NCBI RefSeq assembly: GCF_026262505.1
Contig: NC_067208.1
Location: 13,835,962-13,899,961, forward strand
DNA length: 64,000 bases
Origin: Trichomonas vaginalis G3
Lineage: Eukaryota > Parabasalia > Trichomonadida > Trichomonadidae
Direction of reading: 5' to 3'
The notes under the pieces were generated by a model. It worked only from the letters and a program-made list of their open reading frames with translations. It was not told the origin of the DNA and did no database searches. Positions 55,969 through 64,000 of the stretch are shown one piece after another. Every line of letters starts with the position of its first letter. Positions within the stretch are counted from its first letter, which is position 1. Made by a program: the position numbers and the translations under genes.

Positions 55969-58074
55969 ATGTTCATATCACTTTCATTAATGGAGTACAA
56001 GGATGATTCCGAGTTCTTGGATGATATCCAGAAGTCCAAAACCCGATCCAAGGAAATCGTGAGAATGCAAATGCACTTAGCTTATCTTGATGAATCAGAG
56101 CCCGCAAGTGAAGATGAAAATCAAGCACCAGCTAATGCCGAAGAATTTAAAGTTGTCAGAAAGTTTAGCTTACAAAAATTCCTTGAGGCACACCCAATCT
56201 TAAATGTCAAAGACCTTTGTAACTTTTCTTTGGATCAACTCTTGTATTTAGTTGATGTTGTTCGCGAGCATGAGTTTTCATCCAGACGCGGTCGGAAAAA
56301 CGGTTGTGATCCATTAGATGCGTTATTCCTAACATTAACTTACTATTGCACTTATCTTCCATTGCAAAAAATGTCAGGAATTGTTAGTTTGAAACAGAGT
56401 TACCTCAGCAAAATCATTAACAAAACAACAAACAGGATGTTCCCAATTTTCATTGCTGAATTCATTCCAAAACAATATTCTCCCTGTGACAAGGAGTTCG
56501 ATAACTTTCCAACATGTGTTGCTGCAGTTGATAGCTCTACTATTCCTTTTACCGTTCCTCTTGATCTTGCTGAGCGTAAAAGTTCATGGGATGCTAAAAA
56601 CCATTGCAATGGTATGAAGGTTCAAGTTCTTGTTAATCCTTTAGGACAGGTAATTCACATGAATACAAGTTTTTTAGCTTCAGTTCACGATAAGAAAGTA
56701 TTTGATTTATCAGGAGCTTCAGATTTTTTACATGTCCAACGTGGAGTTGAATCTGTTGCATTAGGACTTCTTGCAGATAGAGGTTACATCGGTATTCAGA
56801 AATACCATCCAACAGCCGTCATTATGCAAAGAGGTGATGACGAAGAAGTTACAAAACGCAATAATGCGATTGCACATGATCGCCAAATTGTCGAACGCCG
56901 CTTTGCACGCGATAAAAGTAATTGGAGTGTCTTGGCAATAGGATATCGTGGTGAAAAAGGCAATCTTCCACTTATTGTTCAAGGATTGTTTGCTTTAGAT
57001 AACTATCACATCGATTCCACACCTCTCAGTGAGAAGGATAACTGCGATTTTCCTTGCACTCCAAAAGATGAAAAAGAAGCTGCAGCAACACCAGAACCAA
57101 ATGGTTCAGGAAGCCCAATGCCAAAGCCAAGATGTGTTCCAAAAGATCTTTATCTCCAAACTCCAGAAACTCCAATGAAGATTCCATCTCCACTAGCTGG
57201 ATATGAAAAGATTGATAAGATACTTGTTAAAAGAACACAAAATGCAATCTACAACATCGAAACAAAAATGTCAATTCCAGGATTACATAATGAGGGAGCT
57301 ACCTGCCATGTCAATGCCGTTTTGCAAGTTTTGTTCTACGTAAATACTTTCAGAAAAGATGTAATGGAGCATTTGGGAGATGTCGAATATACGCCAGTGA
57401 AAGCACTTGCCGAAATTTATGATCAGATGTTGCACTACCGCCACAAGGAATACACAATTTCATGCTCACAATTCATCACAACACTCGGCAAGCAATACTT
57501 CCAGCAGCAAGATGCCGATGACACATTTCAAAAGATTGTACATGATGTTACGGAATCAGCAAACAAACCAGATATTGCCGTTACATTCCAATATCAAACT
57601 GAGACTCCTGATGAAAGCTTCTATTCGGTTTCGCTTCACATTCCTCTTGGTGCAGCAGGTATTGATCAAGGAATTAAACAAATGTGCACAGATGATTCTC
57701 ATATCAATGAAATCTCAACATTCCTCTGGGTCGACGTTCAGAGGAATTGGTCTGATCCAAATGTCTTCTTTGACAAATTTGAGATCAAGAAGAACTACAA
57801 AACTCAACTCAGTGATGGAACGTATGTATTTAAGATACATTCCATTATTGCTTATCATCAAGGTCATTTCGTTGCCTTCGTCAACAAAGGAAGAGTTTGG
57901 TTCATGCTCGACGATGAAATTACTTACATTGTTCCTGATGGTTTGATCAAAGGTCTTCAAGGTGGAGATGTTGGCAGCGATTTGTGGTCATATCTTGGTG
58001 GTGTCAAATGGCTTGCAAAATGTGTCATCTATCGCAAACACAAGTTCTATGGAGCTGGTGATGATGATGATTGA
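55969..58074 (+). CDS. Transposase-deubiquitinase fusion, unit 7 (last)
   Basis: Open over 701 codons with one conservative change, I420V, in the linker before the protease. After this gene the unit continues normally to segment R at 58641, where the array ends and segment A follows instead of another unit. Confidence 0.9.
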   Translation: MFISLSLMEYKDDSEFLDDIQKSKTRSKEIVRMQMHLAYLDESEPASEDENQAPANAEEFKVVRKFSLQKFLEAHPILNVKDLCNFSLDQLLYLVDVVREHEFSSRRGRKNGCDPLDALFLTLTYYCTYLPLQKMSGIVSLKQSYLSKIINKTTNRMFPIFIAEFIPKQYSPCDKEFDNFPTCVAAVDSSTIPFTVPLDLAERKSSWDAKNHCNGMKVQVLVNPLGQVIHMNTSFLASVHDKKVFDLSGASDFLHVQRGVESVALGLLADRGYIGIQKYHPTAVIMQRGDDEEVTKRNNAIAHDRQIVERRFARDKSNWSVLAIGYRGEKGNLPLIVQGLFALDNYHIDSTPLSEKDNCDFPCTPKDEKEAAATPEPNGSGSPMPKPRCVPKDLYLQTPETPMKIPSPLAGYEKIDKILVKRTQNAIYNIETKMSIPGLHNEGATCHVNAVLQVLFYVNTFRKDVMEHLGDVEYTPVKALAEIYDQMLHYRHKEYTISCSQFITTLGKQYFQQQDADDTFQKIVHDVTESANKPDIAVTFQYQTETPDESFYSVSLHIPLGAAGIDQGIKQMCTDDSHINEISTFLWVDVQRNWSDPNVFFDKFEIKKNYKTQLSDGTYVFKIHSIIAYHQGHFVAFVNKGRVWFMLDDEITYIVPDGLIKGLQGGDVGSDLWSYLGGVKWLAKCVIYRKHKFYGAGDDDD

Positions 58075-58640
58075 AAACAGTTTAATTTTTTTTAATCTTA
58101 TTATAAGGGATAATTCTCTAAATATATGATTTTTTCTTAAGTTAGTGAATATTTTTCTTGTGTGCTTTTACTTATTTAAGTATTTAGTATTATTACTTAA
58201 AAATTTTGAACATTTATTTTATAATATTGAGATTTAAAATAAACTATTGCTCGATCGTATCTTTATTTGCTCTTTTAATAAAAAATCTAACTTACTATTG
58301 ATTAGATATTGATTTAAAAAAATAATATAATAGCATAATAAAATTTCTTTATTTCCCCGTACAAAGATATAGCCGTAACAAGACATTAACGTTTGGAAAG
58401 TAAATTTGAAAAAAAGTATTATATTATAAAAGAAGTTACAAATTTTTAGAATATTTTTGTAAAATAAGAGCAAAAAGTAGAATGCAAACTCTTCGGGTAC
58501 TAAAACCTGCCATTAAATTGAGATAAATAATAGATTTTGTAAAATTTTGTTGTAATTCTTGTATCAGTCTTGCCTTGAGTATGAGTTTGAGTCTACCCTT
58601 GTTTCCATATTGCCTATTCCTGTTTTAACGCGGCTATTCC

Positions 58641-58911
58641 TATTCCAGTTTTTGGTGCTTTTCTATGATAACCAAATTGATTTGGTTATCATAGAAAAGA
58701 GACCATTATAATGCTTAAAATTAATTATGTTTAGGGCCGGTTTATTGGAATAAGGAAGTTTATAATACGTGAACACTTGTTTCCTCATCGAAAAGTCATA
58801 ACGCATAAAGTCGATGTTTCCTTAGTACAAAAAGTGACATATGACGCTTAACTCTTTATTCCAGATAATGACCATATTTATGGGATTAAAAAGTTTAGGA
58901 AGCTTCTCCCC
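58641..58911. repeat. Segment R closing the array (eighth copy)
   Basis: A full 271-bp R with the palindrome at 58658-58699. It follows unit 7's own 3' end but has the TTCCAG variant of the outer R copies, and leads directly into segment A. Confidence 0.85.
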
Positions 58912-59482
58912 AATGACTAATATTGCCAAAGGAGAAGAGAAAATTTTATAAAATTTTATCATATTAAGGTATAAAACTATTATTTCCTATATATTTATGA
59001 ATCAAATAGTAAGATAATCACTCTTTGTTAGACTAAATTAAATGAAAAAAGTCTAAATTGTATGATCGTCTAAACTCAGTATAACCTATACCAAAGCTTA
59101 TTAATGGCTTATGCAAATATACAGCTGATGTTAGCTTAGTTTTTGACCAAAATACAAAAAAAAATTATGAGTACAATATGATCAAAGTTTTATAAAAGCA
59201 GCCGAAAACAGCATTCAATTGGAATGGTATTATCAATGATAATCATTCAAGACACTTTTATCAAAAAATTTACATAAATCTTTTTCAAAACAGAGTATTT
59301 TTGCAAAAATTTCATCGAAAAGATAGCTTTGTCTAATAAAAATGATATGGTACGGAAAATCTATTGAAAATAATCTGAGGAATTTGAAATTCATTAAAAA
59401 GTCTTGAAAAAAGTGAATGCATTCATGAATGTCCCATATCCATTTTATCCTAGTTGTTTCATAATTCCATATTGCCGATTCC
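58912..59482. repeat. Segment A, right copy
   Basis: Nearly identical to 17548-18114, with single-base differences (GAAGAGAAAA against GAAGGGAAAA near the start) and a small insertion of TCC at its right end. It contains no gene. Confidence 0.85.
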
Positions 59483-59753
59483 TATTCCAGTTTTTGGTGC
59501 TTTTCTATGATAACCAAATTGATTTGGTTATCATAGAAAAGAGACCATTATAATGCTTAAAATTAATTATGTTTAGGGCCGGTTTATTGGAATAAGGAAG
59601 TTTATAATACGTGAACACTTGTTTCCTCATCGAAAAGTCATAACGCATAAAGTCGATGTTTCCTTAGTACAAAAAGTGACATATGACGCTTAACTCTTTA
59701 TTCCAGATAATGACCATATTTATGGGATTAAAAAGTTTAGGAAGCTTCTCCCC
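59483..59753. repeat. Segment R, final solo copy
   Basis: The ninth R, again 271 bp, palindrome at 59500-59541. It ends with GGAAGCTTCTCCCC and is followed by unrelated host DNA (AATAAATTTCAACTTTCG), so this is the right boundary of the whole repeated region. Confidence 0.85.
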
Positions 59754-60072
59754 AATAAATTTCAACTTTCGATTTAAAAAAAAATATTCAAACGATACAT
59801 GGAAATATGAAATGATTATCGAATAGTTATTTATTTCTTTTATCCTGTTCTAAATAATAACTTATCCTTATTACCAACTATGACGCAAATTTGCGTCATA
59901 TATGGTTTTCCTTTTTCAGAATATATTATTGGTTTTTATCTCATACAATACTTAATAAACTAGTTTAAATGAAGATGTGAGATTACGGTCTTTCCTTAAC
60001 TATGACTCAAAAGTGAATCATATAATTTCTATGTTCTTCTCAAAAAAATAAGCTCATTCAATTGTATTACTG
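59754..60072. promoter_or_regulatory. Upstream region of the membrane protein gene with paired palindromes
   Basis: A perfect 22-bp palindrome (59879-59900, half-site TATGACGCAAA) and a related imperfect one (60001-60022, TATGACTCAAAAGTGAATCA-TA) lie 51-194 bases before the gene. Both are preceded by AAC. Paired symmetric sites at this distance suggest transcription factor binding; this is inferred. The rest of the stretch shows no gene. Confidence 0.4.
60054..60058 (+). promoter_or_regulatory. Initiator (TCATT) of the membrane protein gene
   Basis: TCATT fits the trichomonad initiator; its A lies 17 bases before the ATG at 60073, within the usual short 5' leader. Confidence 0.45.
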
Positions 60073-61218
60073 ATGTTCTTCACCCTTATATACAATATTG
60101 CCAGTGAGAATTACACTGGCCCACAATCGGCTGCACTCAACATTGCTATGTCTCAAGATATTGTTATAAATAAGTGCCAATTCATCAAAGTTGGCTCAGC
60201 ATCAGGTCCAGGTCCAATTACTCTCTACGGTACATCCGAAGGAAGCTGGGCAAACATTACTACCAACTATTTCGAATCATGTATCGGAAACCGTGGAAGT
60301 TCATTCGCTCTTAGCGGAACATTCAAACCATATTTTTATAGAAATGCAATTTACAAATCAACAATTGGTGCTGCCCAAGATTCTGTTATTGGTTATGTTG
60401 AAACATCTGTTGATATTCCTTACACACTTTCCTATTTAAGTGCTTACCAATGCGCAACAGGTAGCCGCCAACTTAATCTCCAAGGTTTCCCAACTGTTAC
60501 AAGCATTAACATTTCTTCATGTTCAGCTCTTAACGGCAAAACCAAGTCCTATGCCTACGGTAACATTTATTTCGAAACACAAAAGTCTTTCAAGGTTTCT
60601 TACAGTACATTTGAAAATAATGTAAGCCCATGTGGTGTCATTTACCTTCTTAACTGCAACAATGCTCTCTTCACAATGTGCAATATTTTCTCCAACTATG
60701 CCAATTCATATGGTCTTGTTTATGTCGAGAATTCCAAATCCCTTGACTTCAGATCATGCTCATTCTTCAAGAATGTCCTAACTAAGTGCAATATGTTCCA
60801 AACAAAGGGTTCCAATTCAAAGATCACCGTAATTTCATGCCGCCTCGATGATACATCCACCTACGGTTCTGTTGTTTTCACCCAAAACACAGTCACTAAT
60901 GATCCAACAACAAACGACCTTGCATTTTACGCAACCGGAAAAATCTTTGCTAAGAGAACTTATGTTCCAACTGCAATCGGAAGTGGATCTAACAAGGCAA
61001 CACAGACCGCTGAAGCTGCCCAAGATAGCACAGCTCAAAAGGGAAAGGATGAAACAAACGTATTCCACACTTTACTCTACACTTGCATTGTCGTTCTTGT
61101 TGCTTTCATCGGCTATATCGTTTTCGTTAACTTCTTCTGCGCAAAACCAAAGCATTCTCATGATGAAGAATACAGCTACTCAGAAGCAAACGAAGAAAGA
61201 GCTGCAATGCTTGAGTAA
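60073..61218 (+). CDS. Type I membrane protein with beta-helix (Pmp-like) ectodomain
   Basis: The 381-residue protein has a short hydrophobic N-terminus (MFFTLIYNIAS, a possible signal peptide), then about 270 residues of short repeating strands with the pattern of a right-handed parallel beta-helix: hydrophobic-N-I-S-C turns and F-x-x-N-like words (FENN, FSNY, FFKN) and many Cys and Asn. A Thr/Ala-rich stalk (300-330) leads to one membrane segment (about 332-355) and a 26-residue acidic tail ending SEANEERAAMLE. This is the plan of trichomonad polymorphic-membrane-protein-like surface proteins, thought to act in adhesion. It is somewhat short, so the N-terminus could be trimmed. Initiator placement supports this ATG. 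Confidence 0.75.
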   Translation: MFFTLIYNIASENYTGPQSAALNIAMSQDIVINKCQFIKVGSASGPGPITLYGTSEGSWANITTNYFESCIGNRGSSFALSGTFKPYFYRNAIYKSTIGAAQDSVIGYVETSVDIPYTLSYLSAYQCATGSRQLNLQGFPTVTSINISSCSALNGKTKSYAYGNIYFETQKSFKVSYSTFENNVSPCGVIYLLNCNNALFTMCNIFSNYANSYGLVYVENSKSLDFRSCSFFKNVLTKCNMFQTKGSNSKITVISCRLDDTSTYGSVVFTQNTVTNDPTTNDLAFYATGKIFAKRTYVPTAIGSGSNKATQTAEAAQDSTAQKGKDETNVFHTLLYTCIVVLVAFIGYIVFVNFFCAKPKHSHDEEYSYSEANEERAAMLE

Positions 61219-62502
61219 GTTGAGATTTTATATTTCTGTCTTGTATTTAAAAAAAATTGCTAAAATACAATTTCGATCAAATTTACGAGTTTTTGTTTAT
61301 TTTTTTTAGATTTATATTAATACTTATCTTCAGAATGAGTAGAGTATATTATTATATTATTCGTTATGTTGAATTTATGTTGTTTTATCTGTCATATTAA
61401 CAATAAATAATTTTATGGTTATGGGTGAGGCCATAATTTATACTTAAATCAGAGTTATCTCTAGAAGGATATTTGGTATTCTTGATCTTTTCCAATAACG
61501 ATGAAGGTTGTTATCAAGATTTAATCGAACTTTCTGAAACATTAAAATTGTAAATGACCTTTTTGTAAGCATCAGAGTTGTTATAGATATATCAAAGAAT
61601 TATCAAAATATTTTAATGATTCACATGATTTAAGTAATACTTATATATGAAAGAGGATTTGGTTAAAATTCTTTGTATATTTTAGTGTAGATGGTAATAA
61701 TTTAGTAATTTATGCAATCATGATACAATCTTGCATTACAACTCTGTCGCGCAATTGAAAATGATAAGATGTTCTAAAGGTTATATTTTAATTTCGTATG
61801 AGGACCCAAAATGTGCAGATTTAGTTAAGAATTGAGTAGTTTGAATGATGATTTTGATTTAAAAAGAGTAAATAAGCTCGACATTATCAACGAATACCAG
61901 CCAATGAGCTTCCGTTTGAATATGGAGCATTGTTATATTTCCAAATATTTTTCAAAATCGATAATATGAGGATAAATCTAAAATAAATTTATGAAATAAT
62001 GTTTGATTATAATATTGTTTTGGAAATTTTGTTATTCGATTTTAATTTTCTTCATTAAAAGCTGAAAAGACAAAGAAAATAAATCACAGCATCAACTCAA
62101 TAAATTTTACAAGCTTCATTTATTGGAATATTTTATTTAATCTTCATTATATTTAATCTAAAATAATCAAATTCAAAGAGTAATGTTATGAAAACATGAT
62201 ACCATATTAACTTAGAATATGTTTTACAAAGATTTACTTCCCAACAAGACTATAAACCATTAGAAGAACATAAGAATTAAAAACATTTTCATTGTTAAGG
62301 ATCCTGTTTGGATAAGAATCTTCTCCAACTCTAAAATTCAGTTTGGAGATACTTTACGAATTGTATTTTTCTAAATATCAGTCATGTTCCGAAATGTGAT
62401 TCAATTTGTGTTCAATCTTAATATATATATAGAGTATATAACATTTAATTAAGCATTGGCAAATTATAATTTTACTTTTAAGTGCTAAAAATAAACAGGA
62501 AT
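61219..62502. other. Intergenic AT-rich DNA
   Basis: About 1.3 kb between the convergent membrane protein and lipase genes. No intact gene is seen; a possible eroded coding stretch is listed separately. The part from 61,900 to 62,500 appears to be plain AT-rich DNA. Confidence 0.6.
61451..61833 (+). pseudogene. Possible eroded protein-coding remnant
   Basis: Short protein-like pieces appear in succession in changing frames: SELSLEGYLVFLIFSNNDEG with CYQDLIELSETL (61,451-61,552), NDLFVSIRVVIDISKNYQNI (61,554 onward), VDGNNLVIYAIMIQ and CSKGYILISYEDPKCADLVK up to a TGA at 61831-61833. The style recalls the N-terminal region of trichomonad ankyrin-repeat proteins, but this is only an impression. 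Stops and frameshifts separate the pieces. Confidence 0.3.
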
Positions 62503-63654
62503 CTATTTTTTATCATTTTCGAGCATTTGAAGTAACTCAGCCACGCTGTCATGATAAATTATCATTGCGTGATCTTCTTCATTCACTCCTTTTCTAAATA
62601 CACCGAAATATTCGATATTATCATCAATTTTTTCTGCCGAAATTCTCTTGAACGTAGAACCTGTCAAAAGGAATCTATACATTCTTCCTGGAGGATACAA
62701 AGCTGTTGTTCTCATTGAGATCTTCTTCAAATCCTCAATAATTTTATCCATTGACGGAGAAGGTTGTTCGAAAGGATTCGAAAACATGTCTAAATCTTCT
62801 GGAAGAGGAAGTGGATCTGAAATATCACGCGTAATACAGTCTTCTACGAATTTACGAATAATTTCTGGGAGTTCTGTCTCTGGAACTTGGGCTGTGTTAT
62901 GAAGAGATAAAAATGGAACTGGATCGTCACTGACAACAAACGATGTAATGTAGTTATATGAATCAGGAATGACTTCACTACTAACACATGGTACTGGTGA
63001 AAAGCATACAGCCTTGATATTTAGATCTGGATAATGTTTTTTCATAAGGATGGCAAGAACAGAGGCAACTGCTGCACCAAGTGAGTGCCCGGTAATAACA
63101 ATTTGCCTACCATTATTCTCTTTAGATAGATTTACAAGATGTTCAGAACTTCGTACAAATATTCCGTTGGCTGCTGAAAAAACGCCATTATGCATGAGAA
63201 TTCCATCTACATTTATAGCACTAGCCTTAACATCTGTGAAGAAATCACCAAATGTATATGATCCACGTACTGCAAGGATGATTTTATTTCGTTCTTCGCT
63301 ATTAACAATAAAATATGGTGTCTTATCAATATTCGAGTTTGGATCTTCAAATATTATATGATTAATTTCTTTTGGTATGGTTCTTTTTGCGGGTTCATTA
63401 TAAACTTCTTTTGAAAGAATCGCGTAATCAAGAAATTCTTTGAGTTGATCTTCAGTGAACTCTGCTTTTTCGCATTGTGGGCGTGGGTGTAAAGAATCTA
63501 GTATTAAATGAAAGAAAATTTTAAAAGTTAATTTTGCTGGATTTGTCAGCAGATATGCAGTAATCTGGGCATACTCAACTGCTTTTCTACTACCTATAGT
63601 AGTTTTCCAAAGTTCTTTTGCACCTTCATTGAGCTTCTGCAACTTTGATGTCAT
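62503..63654 (-). CDS. Class 3 lipase (alpha/beta hydrolase)
   Basis: An intact 383-residue protein of the lipase class 3 family, which hydrolyses acylglycerols and includes diacylglycerol-lipase-like enzymes. Landmarks are IILAVRGSYTFGDFFTDVKA (residues 125-144, oxyanion region), the nucleophile elbow GHSLGAAVAS (Ser191), VVSDDPVPFLS (Asp244 the likely acid) and DHAMIIYHDS (His362 the likely base). The N-terminal 60 residues include a hydrophobic stretch (LTFKIFFHLILDSL) that might bind membrane, but there is no clear signal peptide. An initiator TCATT (63656-63660, reverse strand) lies four bases before the ATG. It is convergent with the surface protein gene, 1.3 kb away. Confidence 0.9.
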   Translation of the reverse strand: MTSKLQKLNEGAKELWKTTIGSRKAVEYAQITAYLLTNPAKLTFKIFFHLILDSLHPRPQCEKAEFTEDQLKEFLDYAILSKEVYNEPAKRTIPKEINHIIFEDPNSNIDKTPYFIVNSEERNKIILAVRGSYTFGDFFTDVKASAINVDGILMHNGVFSAANGIFVRSSEHLVNLSKENNGRQIVITGHSLGAAVASVLAILMKKHYPDLNIKAVCFSPVPCVSSEVIPDSYNYITSFVVSDDPVPFLSLHNTAQVPETELPEIIRKFVEDCITRDISDPLPLPEDLDMFSNPFEQPSPSMDKIIEDLKKISMRTTALYPPGRMYRFLLTGSTFKRISAEKIDDNIEYFGVFRKGVNEEDHAMIIYHDSVAELLQMLENDKK

Positions 63655-63655
63655 A

Positions 63656-63660
63656 AATGA
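63656..63660 (-). promoter_or_regulatory. Initiator (TCATT) of the lipase gene
   Basis: On the reverse strand TCATT sits directly before the start codon, fitting the TCA-Y-W initiator and a leader of only a few bases. Confidence 0.45.
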
Positions 63661-64000
63661 ATCAATAAATTCATCGAGAAAAATTCGAAATCTTAATAAA
63701 ACCTCATGACATATATTTGTTTTAAAGAAAGCAATAAAATAATTTTAAGGTTATTTGATCAAATAAGAGCTATCGTTCATTCAATAAATGATCAGATGGA
63801 ATCAAAAGCGTGTTGTTATGGCCAAGAAATATCATGTGCTAAATCAAATGATCTTAAATCCAAGAGGGTTCTATGGATTTTGTATTGAATGATTAAAACT
63901 TCATTTTCATTCCACCAGAATACAACAAATAGATTGAACAGATCTTAGATTGTAATGTGTTCATCTGGTAAGGCGACTATTTCCACTATTGAAAGGAAGT
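63661..64000. other. DNA upstream of the lipase, no gene recognised
   Basis: A 60-codon open frame (63706-63888) has no initiator or recognisable domain and is probably chance. Nothing else is visible up to the window end. Confidence 0.5.

Larger units (their letters stand above)
18115..58911 (+). repeat. Tandem array: seven ~5.79-kb units encoding transposase-deubiquitinase
   Basis: Seven head-to-tail units are almost identical. The start codons lie at 21228, 27019, 32809, 38596, 44390, 50181 and 55969, giving periods of 5791, 5790, 5787, 5794, 5791 and 5788 bases. Each unit consists of a 271-bp segment R, about 2.8 kb of non-coding DNA, the 2.1-kb gene and about 0.6 kb of 3' DNA. Differences seen are a few small indels, mainly outside the gene, and rare substitutions. 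R carries a 42-bp perfect palindrome at 18132, 23917, 29710, 35498, 41284, 47079, 52870 and 58658, and once more in the separate R at 59500. Head-to-tail order and near-identity indicate recent amplification or active homogenisation. Confidence 0.95.

Noticed and set aside
18115-59753. Segment R as a retrotransposon LTR
   Set aside because: No reverse transcriptase, primer-binding site or TG...CA ends are visible; R begins TATTCC and ends CCCC.
1-64000. tRNA or rRNA genes
   Set aside because: I saw no cloverleaf-like or rRNA-like stretch; a dedicated scan would be needed to exclude them.

Overview
The window looks like nuclear DNA of a parabasalid protist, most likely Trichomonas vaginalis or a close relative. 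The reasons are very AT-rich intergenic DNA, apparently intron-less genes, TCA-Y-W initiator motifs a few bases upstream of start codons, a surface protein with beta-helix repeats, a class 3 lipase, and a degraded Maverick/Polinton carrying KilA-N genes. This assignment is an inference from content; no marker gene names the species.

Bases 1 to about 17,514 are the right-hand part of a Maverick/Polinton, a virus-derived DNA transposon; its left part lies outside the window. Plus-strand genes (1-6,705) include three unrecognised proteins, one intact KilA-N protein, one KilA-N-like/T5orf172-type protein and one KilA-N wreck. The minus strand (7,233-16,216) holds the morphogenesis set: packaging ATPase with Walker A and B, an HNH endonuclease, penton-like minor capsid protein, double-jelly-roll major capsid protein, three uncharacterised proteins and a small basic protein. 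ATPase, both capsid genes, the HNH gene and several others carry frameshifts, so this copy is probably dead. The polymerase, integrase and protease expected of the family are not in the window. Intergenic DNA has eight copies of a hairpin repeat, a shared T-rich element before starts, and a dense short-repeat block at the right end (16.2-17.4 kb) closed by two stem-loops.

Bases 17,515-59,753 are the striking part: a 33-base T run, a 0.57-kb segment A, then seven head-to-tail units of about 5.79 kb separated by a 271-bp segment R, then A and R again. The order is A R (B R)x7 A R. Each unit encodes a 701-residue protein that fuses a DDE transposase (HTH plus D188, D270, E309) to a USP7-like ubiquitin-specific protease (Cys446, His633, Asp648/649). 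Six copies are open; the second has a one-base deletion in the protease Cys box. Each unit also has about 3.7 kb of non-coding DNA with a 42-bp perfect palindrome, a TTAA-flanked 2.27-kb inverted-repeat element and a nested 236-bp inverted-repeat element.

Bases 59,754-64,000 look like ordinary host DNA: a type I membrane protein with a beta-helix-like ectodomain, about 1.3 kb of AT-rich DNA with a possible eroded gene, and an intact class 3 lipase on the minus strand. In operation, the Maverick genes would have built a virion-like particle, now inactivated, while the repeat array appears to be a recently amplified element whose transposase carries its own deubiquitinase.
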